Origin: Elioraea rosea
GTDB lineage: Bacteria > Pseudomonadota > Alphaproteobacteria > Acetobacterales > Acetobacteraceae
DNA length: 64,000 nucleotides
Direction: 5' to 3'
Assembly: GCF_007644105.1 (NCBI RefSeq)
Contig: NZ_VFAC01000014.1
Span: forward strand, 1 to 64,000
Shown here: positions 27,600 to 35,857 of the stretch, piece by piece
How the letters are laid out: every line of letters starts with the position of its first letter
Position numbering within the stretch: position 1 is the stretch's first letter
The notes under the pieces: model-generated
What the model was told of the DNA's origin: nothing
The model's input: only the letters and a program-made list of their open reading frames with translations
Database searches by the model: none
Program-made: the position numbers and the translations under genes

Positions 27600-28562
27600 T
27601 CAGCGCGGCAGGTTGACCTGGTGCAGTGGCTTCTCGCCCCTCAGCACGCGGGCAACCTCCTCGGCCGCCTTGCGCTGGAGATCGGCGATCGCGGCCTCGC
27701 TGTACCATGCGGCGTGGTCTGTCAGAATCACGTTGTCCAACCCGCGAAGGGGGCTGTCGGCGCGCAGCGGCTCGGTCTCGTACACATCGAGGCCGGCGGC
27801 AAGCACGCGGCCTTCCGCGAGCGCGGCGGCGAGGGCTGCCTCGTCGACGAGCCCGCCGCGCGAGGTGTTGACGAGAACGAGCGTGGGCTTCACCTGGGCG
27901 AGGAAGGCGCGGCCGACGATGTGGCGCGTCGCGTTGTTCAGCGGCGCATGCAGGCTGATCGCGTCCGCCTCGGTTGCGACCGTATCGAGGCTCGCAAGCT
28001 GCGCGCCCTCCGGCGCGGCCTTGAGGAACGGGTCATGCACCAGGACCCGCGCGAAGCCGAGGCCCGCGGCCTTGCGGTGGAACGCCGCGCCGATGCGGCC
28101 ATAGCCGATCAGGCCGAGCGTGCCGCCCCGGATGCGGTGGACCTTGCGGTCCATCGGCACGCCCCAGCCCTGCGCGCGCACGCGGCGATCGGCTTCAGGG
28201 ATGCGGCGGATCGCGGCGAGCATCAGCGCCAGCGCATGGTCCGACACCTCCTCGGTGCCGTAGTCGGGCACGTTGCACACGGCAATGCCGCGGGCCGCCG
28301 CGGCAGTGGTGTCGATGTTGTCGTAGCCGACGCCGTAGCGGACGATCACCTTCGCTTTCGTGCCCGCGATCGCTGCGGCATCGACGGGCGTTTCGCGCAC
28401 GAGCACGGCATCGGCCTGCGCCATTTCGGTCGCCGCCTTTGCGGCATCGCCGCGGCAGGGGCGGAGAACGAACTCCGCCTCCGCCTCGGCGAGCACGGCC
28501 TTCTCCGTGTCGTAGCTCGCATAGCCGTCATCGAGGACGACGACGCGGTGCTTCGCCGCCAC
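27600..28562 (-). CDS. D-2-hydroxyacid dehydrogenase (CtBP/phosphoglycerate dehydrogenase type)
   Basis: A 320-residue NAD(P)-dependent dehydrogenase. The nucleotide-binding motif is LGLIGYGRIGAAFHRKA. The substrate-side Arg is in VLVNTSRGGLVDE, the Glu in GLDVYETEPL, and the acid/base His is expected near the C-terminus, where LTDHAAWYSE supplies DHAAWYS, as in CtBP-type proteins. It probably reduces or oxidises a sugar-acid or 2-keto acid imported by the neighbouring TRAP system. The start is a GTG, three bases after the dctP stop. Confidence 0.87.
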   Translation of the reverse strand: MAAKHRVVVLDDGYASYDTEKAVLAEAEAEFVLRPCRGDAAKAATEMAQADAVLVRETPVDAAAIAGTKAKVIVRYGVGYDNIDTTAAAARGIAVCNVPDYGTEEVSDHALALMLAAIRRIPEADRRVRAQGWGVPMDRKVHRIRGGTLGLIGYGRIGAAFHRKAAGLGFARVLVHDPFLKAAPEGAQLASLDTVATEADAISLHAPLNNATRHIVGRAFLAQVKPTLVLVNTSRGGLVDEAALAAALAEGRVLAAGLDVYETEPLRADSPLRGLDNVILTDHAAWYSEAAIADLQRKAAEEVARVLRGEKPLHQVNLPR

Positions 28563-28565
28563 CGC

Positions 28566-29612
28566 TCAGGCCGCCCGCTGCGCGGCCTTGGCCTGCTCGA
28601 CCGCCGCGAGGAGCTTGTCGACCCAAGGCTTGCCGACCTCGCCCTCGAGATAGGTACGCACCGGAGGCTGGGCGACGCGCCGCCAGGCCTCGCGCTGCTG
28701 CGGCGTGAGCGCCGTCACCTGCATGCCCTTCTCCTTCAGGATCGTCTCGGCGTTCGCATCCTGCGCGGTGGTCATGCCGCGATGGATCCATTTGGCGATT
28801 TCGATGCCCTGCGAGACGGCGAGCTTCTCCTCCGCAGAGAGGCGGCCCCAGAACCGGTCGCTCATCAGGTAGGCGTGCAGGCTGTAGACATGCCCGTTCA
28901 GGGTGATGAACTTCTGCGTCTGGTAGAGCGAGGCGGCGAGGATGTTGGTGACGCCGTTCTCCTGGCCGTCGACGGTGCCCTGCGCCAGGGCGGCAGGCAG
29001 CTCTGCCCAGTCGATCGCCGAGGGCGAGGCGCCGAAGGCCTCGACGAGGCGGAGGAACACGGGCGCCGGCTGCACGCGGATCTTGAGGCCCCTGAGGTCC
29101 TCGGGCGTGTTCAGCGCGCGCTTGGAGTTGGTGAAGTGCCGCACCCCGTTGTCGGCATAGGCCATCAGCCGGATCTGCACCTCGCTGCGCATCGCCTCGG
29201 CGACCTCGCGGCCATAGGCGCCGTCGAGCACGGCCCAGGCGACGGACTGGTCATCGAACGCGAAGGGCAGAGCGAACACGCCGAAGGTCTTGAACAGGGG
29301 CGAGATGCCGCCGTCATGCACCACAGCCATCTCGAGGCTGCCGAGGCGGAGCTGTTCCATCACCGAATTGGCGTTGCCGAGCTGCCCGGCCGGGAAGATC
29401 TCCACCTTGGTCCTGCCGCCCGTCGCCGCCTCGACATGCGCCTTGAAGGCGAGCGCCGCGGCGTGCTTCGGCTGGTCGAGCCGGCCAGGCTGGAAATGCG
29501 TGTAGCGGATCGTGCGAGCGGCCTGGGCCCGCACGATCGAGGGGGCGGCGAGGGTGGCCGCGCCGGCAGCGCCTGCGAGGATCAGCGCATCGCGTCGCGA
29601 GATCGTCGTCAT
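28566..29612 (-). CDS. dctP: TRAP transporter solute-binding protein (DctP family)
   Basis: A 348-residue periplasmic protein with a twin-arginine signal (TISRRDALILAGAAGAATLA, cleavage after VRAQA). Marks of the family are the LGNANSVMEQLRLGSLEMAVV region, the ligand-binding Arg in LRGLKIRVQP, and GTVDGQENGVTNI. It captures an organic or sugar acid for the DctQM membrane proteins. I chose the ATG at 29612, eight bases after GGAGGAG; the ATG at 29618 is too close to that site. Confidence 0.92.
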   Translation of the reverse strand: MTTISRRDALILAGAAGAATLAAPSIVRAQAARTIRYTHFQPGRLDQPKHAAALAFKAHVEAATGGRTKVEIFPAGQLGNANSVMEQLRLGSLEMAVVHDGGISPLFKTFGVFALPFAFDDQSVAWAVLDGAYGREVAEAMRSEVQIRLMAYADNGVRHFTNSKRALNTPEDLRGLKIRVQPAPVFLRLVEAFGASPSAIDWAELPAALAQGTVDGQENGVTNILAASLYQTQKFITLNGHVYSLHAYLMSDRFWGRLSAEEKLAVSQGIEIAKWIHRGMTTAQDANAETILKEKGMQVTALTPQQREAWRRVAQPPVRTYLEGEVGKPWVDKLLAAVEQAKAAQRAA

Positions 29613-29637
29613 GACCATGTCTCCTCCGGGTTCGTTG

Positions 29638-30927
29638 TCACCGAGTATAGCCCAACAATCCCGGCAGCCCATTGGAGAGGCCGGGGACCAGGATGATGGC
29701 CGCGAGCACCACGAGGTGGGCGGCAAGGAAGGGCCCGATCGCGCGCACGATCTGCCCCATCGGGATGCGCGCGACGACGGTGATGACGAAGAGCACGCCG
29801 CCGACGGGAGGCGTGATCATGCCGATCGTCAGGTTCAGGATCACCACCATCGCGAATTGCAACGGGTCGATCCCCGCCGATGTCGCCACCGGCGCGAGGA
29901 TCGGCACGAGGATGATCACGGCCGGCAGCGTGTCGATCACGAGCCCGCAGAGAAGCAGGAACAGGGCGATGGCGACGAGCAGGCCGAGCCTCGGCAGGCC
30001 GAGCGACAGGAGGAAGCGCGAGATGTCCTGCGGGATCTGAAGCGAGGTCAGCATCCAGGCGAAGACCGATGCCATGGAGATGATCAGCAGCACGGCCGAG
30101 GTCATCAGTGCGGTGCGCACGAGGATTGCGGGAAGCATCGCGAGCCGCAGCGTGCGTGTCACGGCAAGGCCGACGAAGAGGGCGTAGAACACCGCGACGG
30201 CCGAAGCTTCGGTGGGGGTGAACACGCCGCCATGGATGCCGCCGAGGATGATGAAGGGGAGCAGCAGGGCGGGAAACACCGACCAGTCCTGCCGCAGATA
30301 GGCGCCCCAGGGCTGCCGTGCCTGGCCGCCGCCATAGCCGCGCCGTGCGGCGATCAGGTGGTTCACCACGGCAAGCGCAAGCCCCATCAGCAGGCCCGGA
30401 ACGATCCCGGCCATGAACAGCGCGCCGACGGAGACGGAATTGTCCGTCAGCGCATAGATCACCATGATGATCGAGGGCGGAATGATCGGCGCGATGATCG
30501 CGCTCGATGCCGTCACGGCTGCGGCGTAGGGCGCGGCGTAGCCGGCCTGGCGCATCATGCGGATGATGATGCTGCCCGGCCCCGCGGCATCGGCGAGCGC
30601 GCTGCCGGAGATGCCGGCGAAGAAGATGCTCATCAGGATGTTGGCGTGGCCGAGCCCGCCCTTCACCCGTCCGATCGCCTGCACGGCGAAGCGGAGCAGC
30701 AGGTCGGTGATGCCGCCGCCGGACATGAGCTCTGCCGCGAGGATGAAGAAGGGGATGGCCATCAGCGGGAAGCTGTCGATGCCGCTGAACAGGCGCTGGG
30801 CGATGATCAGCGGGCTCGCGATGTCGGCGGCCACGAGCACGACGGCCCCGGCAAGCCCCATGGCGAGCGCGATCGGCAGGCTCGCGAGCAGCCCCGCGCC
30901 GAACAGGATGGCGAGAAGCGTGCTCAC
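29638..30927 (-). CDS. dctM: TRAP transporter large permease (DctM family)
   Basis: A 429-residue inner-membrane protein with about twelve hydrophobic spans. The region FFILAAELMSGGGITDLLLRFA and the GSALADAAGPGSIIIRMMRQAGY and PIIPPSIIMVIY segments are typical of DctM. It forms the sodium-driven translocation channel. It starts with GTG at 30927, overlapping the dctQ stop (GTGA). Confidence 0.93.
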   Translation of the reverse strand: MSTLLAILFGAGLLASLPIALAMGLAGAVVLVAADIASPLIIAQRLFSGIDSFPLMAIPFFILAAELMSGGGITDLLLRFAVQAIGRVKGGLGHANILMSIFFAGISGSALADAAGPGSIIIRMMRQAGYAAPYAAAVTASSAIIAPIIPPSIIMVIYALTDNSVSVGALFMAGIVPGLLMGLALAVVNHLIAARRGYGGGQARQPWGAYLRQDWSVFPALLLPFIILGGIHGGVFTPTEASAVAVFYALFVGLAVTRTLRLAMLPAILVRTALMTSAVLLIISMASVFAWMLTSLQIPQDISRFLLSLGLPRLGLLVAIALFLLLCGLVIDTLPAVIILVPILAPVATSAGIDPLQFAMVVILNLTIGMITPPVGGVLFVITVVARIPMGQIVRAIGPFLAAHLVVLAAIILVPGLSNGLPGLLGYTR

Positions 30928-31427
30928 GCGGGCTGGTCCGGCCCAGGTTCGGCGAGGTCGCCGCGCCCGGCGGCGAAGCTACGGAAGCCGAGCAGAAGGT
31001 GCACCGCCATCAGCCCGGTGCCGATCGGGACCGCGAGGTAGACCATGCCGGTCGACCATTGCAGCACCGGCGTCCGCTGGCGCATCGCGAACTCGGCGTA
31101 TTCCCAGCCGATCCAGGTGAGCGCGCCGAGGAAGCCGAACATGACGAGGCCGACGACCCCGCGCAGCGCGAGCGCCGGAGCGCGCGGCAGGGCCTCGACG
31201 AGCAGCATCACCGCGACATGGTTGCCGTGCCGGAGTGCCAAGCCCGCGCCGAGATAGGCGAGCCAGATCATCATGTAGCGCGTGAGCTCCTCGACCCAGC
31301 CGAACGAGGCGTTGAAGAGGTAGCGCGCGCAGACATTGCCGAACACGAGCAAGGCCATCGCGCCGAGCAGCGCGGCGAGGACGAGCCGGTTCAGGGCGAC
31401 AAAGCCGCGGTCGAGCCGGTCAAGCAT
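30924..31427 (-). CDS. dctQ: TRAP transporter small permease (DctQ family)
   Basis: A 167-residue protein with four membrane spans. The pattern FNASFGWVEELTRYMMIWLAYLGAGLALRHGNHVAV is the DctQ core. Its start overlaps the end of the RpiR regulator gene by eight bases, so regulator and transporter are read from one transcript. Confidence 0.9.
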   Translation of the reverse strand: MLDRLDRGFVALNRLVLAALLGAMALLVFGNVCARYLFNASFGWVEELTRYMMIWLAYLGAGLALRHGNHVAVMLLVEALPRAPALALRGVVGLVMFGFLGALTWIGWEYAEFAMRQRTPVLQWSTGMVYLAVPIGTGLMAVHLLLGFRSFAAGRGDLAEPGPDQPA

Positions 31428-32289
31428 GCTGGCGGCGGCGCTTCGGCGTGGCTTCGGCGACGCGGCGGCCGGCGAGCGCGCGCTTCATCTGCGCGAGCTT
31501 CTCCGCGATCGCCGGCGGCGAGATAAGTGCGGCGCCGACCGCCACCATGTCGATGAGAGCGAGATGCGCGAGCCGCGACAGCATCGGGGTGAACACGGTC
31601 GTGTCCTCCTCGACGGCTGCGGCCAGCAGCACCGACGCCTGCTGCGCGAGAGGCGAGGCCGGCGCGGTGATGGCGACGACGACCGCGCCGTTCGCGGCGG
31701 CGAGGGTGACATTCTCGATCAGCTCGCGCGAGCGGCCCGTATGCGAGATCGCGAGAACGACCGAGGCGCCGTCGAGCGTCGCGGCCGCCATCGCCTGCAT
31801 GTGCGGGTCGGACCGTGCGACGACGCCGCGGCCCAGCCGGAACAGCTTGTGCGCGGCGTCCTCCGCCACGGCTGCGGAGGCGCCGAAGCCCCAGATCTCG
31901 ATGCGCCCCGCGCGCACGAGGGCGCGCGCAGCCGCCTCGACCGCACCCGGGTCGAGCATCGCGCGAAGCCGCTCGAGCTCGGCGATGGCGCTGTCGAGCA
32001 CCGCTTCGGAGGCCCGGGCGATGGGCTGGCCAGGCTCCACCTGGCGATGCACCCGCGCCGGTGCCGGCCCGCGATCCTCCTGCGCGAGAGCGATGCGGAA
32101 GCCCTGAAACCCCGCGAAACCCAAGGCGCGGCAGAAACGGATGACGGTTGGGTCGGAGGCTTCGGCGGCGCGCGCGAGCGTGGCGACCGTGCCGCGCATC
32201 GCCGCGTCGGGATCGGCAAGCACCGCCTCGGCGACGCGACGCTCCGCCGGGCTCAGCATGCTCCAGGCCGCAGCGATCCGCGCGCGCAT
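31420..32289 (-). CDS. RpiR/HexR-family transcriptional regulator (HTH plus SIS domain)
   Basis: A 289-residue regulator. Residues ~1-75 form the HTH_6 domain (LSPAERRVAEAVLADPDAAM, then SDPTVIRFCRALGFAGFQGFRIAL with the recognition helix). Residues ~110-260 are a SIS sugar-phosphate-binding domain (IEIWGFGASAAVAEDAAHKLFRLG, LAISHTGRSRELIENV). HexR-type members sense KDPG, which is the product expected in this operon. It is the first gene of the operon and has a perfect palindrome in its promoter, so autoregulation with release by a sugar-acid phosphate is likely. The ligand is inference. Confidence 0.9.
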   Translation of the reverse strand: MRARIAAAWSMLSPAERRVAEAVLADPDAAMRGTVATLARAAEASDPTVIRFCRALGFAGFQGFRIALAQEDRGPAPARVHRQVEPGQPIARASEAVLDSAIAELERLRAMLDPGAVEAAARALVRAGRIEIWGFGASAAVAEDAAHKLFRLGRGVVARSDPHMQAMAAATLDGASVVLAISHTGRSRELIENVTLAAANGAVVVAITAPASPLAQQASVLLAAAVEEDTTVFTPMLSRLAHLALIDMVAVGAALISPPAIAEKLAQMKRALAGRRVAEATPKRRRQHA

Positions 32290-32319
32290 GGCCTACCTCG
32301 GTGGCATGTCCTTACGGCA

Positions 32320-32337
32320 CCCATGCGATCGCATGGG
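32320..32337. promoter_or_regulatory. Perfect 18-bp palindrome, likely RpiR operator
   Basis: CCCATGCGATCGCATGGG is a perfect palindrome located 31-48 bases before the ATG of the RpiR regulator. A possible minus-strand promoter lies just upstream: TTGACG at 32375-32370 and TAGCAT at 32354-32349 (15-base spacing, slightly short). The palindrome would then cover about +5 to +22, a classical repressor position. RpiR proteins are dimers that bind such sites. Confidence 0.6.
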
Positions 32338-32400
32338 CGGATGGAGGAATGCTACGCGGAAGCCCGCTGCGTCAAGGAGCGTGTAGTGTTGCTACGGCGC

Positions 32401-32718
32401 TCAGCGGCCGCGCGCGATCGCCTCGTCGGCCCAAGCCTCGAGGGCGCGCGCCTCGATGCCGAGGCGATCGATGTCATGGTTGAGGCAGGAGAGCTCGTCG
32501 CCATAGCGGACGAGGCCCGCTTCGAGGCCGGAGACGGCGCGATCGAGATCGCCGAGCGCGAGGCGGAAGCTGTCCATCGCCGCCTGCTGCTCTGCCAATG
32601 CAGTGTCGAGCGAGGCGAGCGCGCGGGCGAGGCGTGCCTGGCCGTCTGCCGTGCTGGTGACCTTGCCCTGAAGGGCCTGGCGAGGGCGGAAGGGAATGAC
32701 CTGGGCGGAGCCGTGCAT
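32401..32718 (-). CDS. Small hypothetical coiled-coil protein
   Basis: A 105-residue protein that I do not recognise. Residues ~30-100 are almost wholly helical with regular hydrophobic spacing (LARALASLDTALAEQQAAMDSFRLALGDLDRAV), so a coiled coil is likely. There is no signal peptide or membrane span. GGAGAG six bases before ATG 32718 supports the start. A CtrA-like box lies about 30 bases upstream, hinting at cell-cycle or motility-linked expression. It stands apart from its neighbours, with about 110 bases to the rpiR start on one side and about 90 to the CitE-like gene on the other. Confidence 0.65.
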   Translation of the reverse strand: MHGSAQVIPFRPRQALQGKVTSTADGQARLARALASLDTALAEQQAAMDSFRLALGDLDRAVSGLEAGLVRYGDELSCLNHDIDRLGIEARALEAWADEAIARGR

Positions 32719-32745
32719 GGCCGTCTCTCCGGTGATTCAGAACAT

Positions 32746-32762
32746 GGTTAATAAGACGTAAA
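32746..32762 (-). promoter_or_regulatory. Candidate CtrA box
   Basis: On the minus strand the sequence reads TTTACGTCTTATTAACC, close to the CtrA consensus TTAA-N7-TTAAC with one mismatch in the first half-site. It lies in the only AT-rich stretch of the area (32740-32800), about 30 bases before ATG 32718. With a ribosome-binding site at about 32725-32732, the box would sit very close to the transcription start, which may mean repression rather than activation. Confidence 0.35.
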
Positions 32763-32810
32763 AACTCCTTACTTTGCAATCCACGCGTGTGTATTCAGCG
32801 TCGAGTACAG

Positions 32811-33671
32811 TCAGGTGCCCAGAATTCGCCGCGCCTGCACCAGATGAGGACGGTCGACCATCTTGCCGTCGAGCGAGATCACGCCCGCGCCCGGGCTGGC
32901 AGCGAAGGCCGCGACCACCGCTTCGGCCCAGCCCTTCTCCGCGGCGGTCGGGCTGAAGGTGGCGAGGATCACCGGAACCTGTGCGGGGTGGATCGCCATC
33001 CGTCCGGCATAGCCCATCCGCCGCGCGTCGGCGCACTCGGCGGCGAAGCCTGCCTCGTTGCGGAAATCGGCGTAGACCGTGTCGATCGCCGGCACCTCCG
33101 CCGAAGCAGCGCCGGCGAGCGTCATGCTCCGCGCGAGGCGGTAGAGATCGTCCCACGTGCCATCGGCGACGCGGTTCGATTTCGCAGCGACCCCGGCGGC
33201 GAGATCCTCCCCACCCCAGGTCATCGCCGCGAGCCGAGGGCTGCCACCGTAGCCGCCGAGGGTGAACAGGGCAGCCGGCGTTTCCGTCACGATCGGCATC
33301 ACGCGGATGGAGCGGTCCGCGAGCCCCTCGCGCGCCTCGAGGGCGGAGAGCGCGGCATCGAGCGTGCGGAGATCGGCAGGCGCGTTGCACTTGGGCAGCA
33401 CGATGCCGTCTGGCTTCGCGCGCACGATGCCGGCGAGGTCCGCCATGGTGAGCCCCGTGTCGAGCGCGTTCACCCGCACCCAGCCCTGCGGCCCCCCGGC
33501 CGAGCGCGCGCCGAGCCAGGCTGCCGCCATCTCGCGCGCGATCGGCTTGCGCTCCGCGCCGACGCTGTCCTCGAGATCGAGGATCAGCGCATCGGCGCCG
33601 CTGTCGGCCCCCTTGGCGAGCTTGCGCTCGCTGTCGGCGGGAACGAACAGGAGGGCGCGCGGAACGCTCAT
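32811..33671 (-). CDS. CitE-like HpcH/HpaI lyase (citramalyl/malyl-CoA lyase type)
   Basis: A 286-residue TIM-barrel protein of the citrate lyase beta family. Marks are RALLFVPADSERKLAKG, ALILDLEDSVGAERK (metal-binding Asp/Glu), WVRVNALDTG, GIVLPKCN and GYAGRMAIHPAQVPVI. Lone CitE-like proteins act on malyl-CoA, citramalyl-CoA or similar 3-hydroxyacyl-CoA esters. Its start overlaps the MaoC stop (ATGA), and the acyl-CoA dehydrogenase is just upstream, so the three may form a short acyl-CoA pathway. The exact CoA ester is not known. Confidence 0.86.
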   Translation of the reverse strand: MSVPRALLFVPADSERKLAKGADSGADALILDLEDSVGAERKPIAREMAAAWLGARSAGGPQGWVRVNALDTGLTMADLAGIVRAKPDGIVLPKCNAPADLRTLDAALSALEAREGLADRSIRVMPIVTETPAALFTLGGYGGSPRLAAMTWGGEDLAAGVAAKSNRVADGTWDDLYRLARSMTLAGAASAEVPAIDTVYADFRNEAGFAAECADARRMGYAGRMAIHPAQVPVILATFSPTAAEKGWAEAVVAAFAASPGAGVISLDGKMVDRPHLVQARRILGT

Positions 33672-34135
33672 GCCGTCATCTCTCCGGTGGGCCGCTTTCT
33701 CATCAGGGCAGCGCGTCGGCAGCGTGCGACGAGCACGCCGTCCTGCCGGAACGCCTCGTGCAGGAAGGTGACGATGCCCTCCGCAGGTCGCGATCTGCTC
33801 TCACGGATGCCGATGACGGTCGAACGGATCGACACCGTGTCGCCGTGGAACAGCGGCGCAGGGAAGGCGATCTCCTCGAAGCCGAGATTGGCAACCGTCG
33901 TGCCGAGCGTCGTGTCGTGCACGGAGATGCCGACCATGAGCCCGAGCGTGTAGAGCGAGTTCACGATCGGTCGCCCGAACGGCGTCGCCTTCGCGGCTTC
34001 CGCGTCGAGATGGAGCGCGGCGGGATTCATCGTGATCGAGCAGAAGAGGACGTTGTCGCCTTCCGTCACCGTGCGGCGGATCGGGTGGTCGAACACCATC
34101 CCTTCGGCGAACTCCTCGAACCAGAGCCCGGGCAT
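33668..34135 (-). CDS. MaoC-type hydratase (R-specific enoyl-CoA hydratase fold)
   Basis: A 155-residue single hot-dog domain protein. The overall pattern FEEFAEGMVFDHPIRRTVTEGDNVLFCSITMNPAALHLD matches MaoC-like hydratases, in particular those near CitE-like genes (mesaconyl-CoA hydratase type), with the catalytic Asp/His pair replaced by the N-P-x-x-L-H-x-D form. It would hydrate an enoyl-CoA to a 3-hydroxyacyl-CoA that the CitE-like enzyme can cleave. It lies five bases after the acyl-CoA dehydrogenase. Confidence 0.83.
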   Translation of the reverse strand: MPGLWFEEFAEGMVFDHPIRRTVTEGDNVLFCSITMNPAALHLDAEAAKATPFGRPIVNSLYTLGLMVGISVHDTTLGTTVANLGFEEIAFPAPLFHGDTVSIRSTVIGIRESRSRPAEGIVTFLHEAFRQDGVLVARCRRAALMRKRPTGEMTA

Positions 34136-34140
34136 CGCCG

Positions 34141-35373
34141 CTACTCCGCCGCCCTGGAACCCGATGCCGCGCGGAACTTCCGTGCCGGCACCGACGCACG
34201 GTTGGCGTCCTTGAAGCCGAGCGCGTCTTCCGCGATCAGCACCTTCTGCACGTTGGTCGAGCCTTCGCCGACATTCAGCATCTCGATGAAGCCCTTGAAC
34301 ATGCTGATCGGATACTCGTCGGCCAGCGCATAGCCGCCGAAGATCTCTGTGGCGTTGGCCACGGCCGTCTTCGCCGCGCGGGAGGCGAAGTATTTCGCGA
34401 GCGAGGCGATGCGGTTGGCCGGCAGCCCGGCATCCATCGTCTCGGCGAGCTCACGCACCAGCGCGCGCGCCGCGGCGATCTCCGCCGCCATGTCGGCTAC
34501 CAGGCCCTGGACGAGCTGGTAGCGGCCGATGGCGCGCCCGCCCACCTCGCGCGTGCGCGCATAGTCGAGCGCATGGTCAAGGCAGCCCTGCGCGGCGCCG
34601 ACGAGGCGGGAGGACACGGTGAGCCGCCCGTATTCGAGCGCGTTCATCGCGATCCGGAAGCCCTCTCCCTCCGCACCAAGCCGGTTGGTGGCCGGAACGG
34701 AGAACCCGTCGAGGAACACGGCGCAGGAGGAGAGTACGGGTGAGAGGTTGCGCATCCGAATCTTGTCCGCGCGGTAGCCGGGGCCCGATTTCGGCTCGAC
34801 GATGAAGGCGGTGATGCCCTTGTGCCCGGCCGACGGGTCGGTCTTGGCGAACAGCACCCCAACATCCGCCTCGTGGCTGAAGGTGATCCACTGCTTCGAG
34901 CCATCGAGGACGTAACGGTCACCGTCGCGCCGCGCGGTCGTGCGCATCGCGCCCGCAGGGTCGGACCCGCCGCCAGGCTCCGTCAGGGCGAACATGCCGA
35001 TGCGCTCGCCGGCGATCACCGGCGGCACGAAGCGGGTGACCTGCTCCTCGGTTCCCCAGTTCAGGATGGTGAAGGGGCAGGTCATCGCCTGCAGGTTCAT
35101 GCAGTAGCCGAGATCGGGACGGATTCGGCTGATCTCCTCCGAGATCACCGCCACCGCCATGAAGCCGATATCCGAGCCGCCGACGCTCTCGGGGAACGCC
35201 GCGCCGAACAGCCCGGCCTCGCCCATCGCCCGCACGAGCGGGCGGGGAAACTCCCCACGCGCCTCGTATCCGCCGATCTCCGGAACGATCCGGGAGGAGA
35301 ACAGGCGGGTCACGGTGTCGCGCAGCGACGCATAGGGTTCGGGAAGCGGGTTGGGGGGAGGGATGACGCGCAT
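34141..35373 (-). CDS. Acyl-CoA dehydrogenase family protein
   Basis: A 410-residue flavoenzyme. FAD-binding marks are FALTEPGGGSDPAGAMRTTA and WITFSHEADVGVLFAKT; the C-terminal helical domain holds RYQLVQGLVADMAAEIAAAR and ATEIFGGYALADEYPISMF. The catalytic Glu position is likely in the LNVGEGSTNVQKVLIAEDALG end region (VGEGS in place of the usual YEGT). It oxidises a CoA thioester to the enoyl-CoA, the probable substrate for the MaoC protein. It follows the purine phosphoribosyltransferase with two bases between them. Confidence 0.88.
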   Translation of the reverse strand: MRVIPPPNPLPEPYASLRDTVTRLFSSRIVPEIGGYEARGEFPRPLVRAMGEAGLFGAAFPESVGGSDIGFMAVAVISEEISRIRPDLGYCMNLQAMTCPFTILNWGTEEQVTRFVPPVIAGERIGMFALTEPGGGSDPAGAMRTTARRDGDRYVLDGSKQWITFSHEADVGVLFAKTDPSAGHKGITAFIVEPKSGPGYRADKIRMRNLSPVLSSCAVFLDGFSVPATNRLGAEGEGFRIAMNALEYGRLTVSSRLVGAAQGCLDHALDYARTREVGGRAIGRYQLVQGLVADMAAEIAAARALVRELAETMDAGLPANRIASLAKYFASRAAKTAVANATEIFGGYALADEYPISMFKGFIEMLNVGEGSTNVQKVLIAEDALGFKDANRASVPARKFRAASGSRAAE

Positions 35374-35374
35374 C

Positions 35375-35857
35375 TCAGCGCACTCCGGTCCTTGCCTTCG
35401 CGATGGGTGGGGTGAATTGCGGCTCCGTGTCCCAGGGGAACAGGATCCACGTGTCCTGGCTCACCTCGGTGACGTAGCTGTCGACCATCGTCTGGCCGGC
35501 CGGCTTGGCATAGACGGTGGCGAAATGCGCATCCGGCAGGAGCGCGCGCACCACCCTGGCGGTGGTTCCGGTATCGACCAGGTCGTCGACGATCAGCCAG
35601 CCCGCGCCCGAGCCCGCCGCGGTGGGTGGCTTCGTCACCCTCGGCTCGCCACGGTCCTGCTCCTCGTAGGTGACGACGCTGACCGTCTCGATGATCCGGC
35701 AATCGAGCTCGCGGGCGATGATCGCCGCCGGGATCAGCCCCCCGCGGGTGATCGCGACGATGCCCGACCAGGGGCCGAGGGGCAGGAGCTTCCAGGCGAG
35801 CGCCCTGCCGTCCCGGTGAAGCTGGTCCCAGGTGACCGTGTAGTATTTCTGGCTCAC
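35375..35857 (-). CDS. gpt: Xanthine-guanine phosphoribosyltransferase
   Basis: A 160-residue type I phosphoribosyltransferase for salvage of xanthine, guanine or hypoxanthine. The PRPP motif is GWLIVDDLVDTGTTAR. The region IVAITRGGLIPAAIIAREL and the C-terminal VYAKPAGQTMVDSYVTEVSQDTWILFPWD are typical of XGPRT (Gpt), including the DTWI(L/V)FPW end. The start is GTG 35857 with GAGG six bases upstream; the frame is open further upstream but gives no family match. It is divergent from the SsuA-like gene. Confidence 0.88.
   Translation of the reverse strand: MSQKYYTVTWDQLHRDGRALAWKLLPLGPWSGIVAITRGGLIPAAIIARELDCRIIETVSVVTYEEQDRGEPRVTKPPTAAGSGAGWLIVDDLVDTGTTARVVRALLPDAHFATVYAKPAGQTMVDSYVTEVSQDTWILFPWDTEPQFTPPIAKARTGVR

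Noticed and set aside
27504-29696. Long plus-strand open frame across the hydroxyacid dehydrogenase and dctP
   Set aside because: Antisense to genes with clear active sites and signal peptide; translation is His/Arg/Gly-rich and repetitive.
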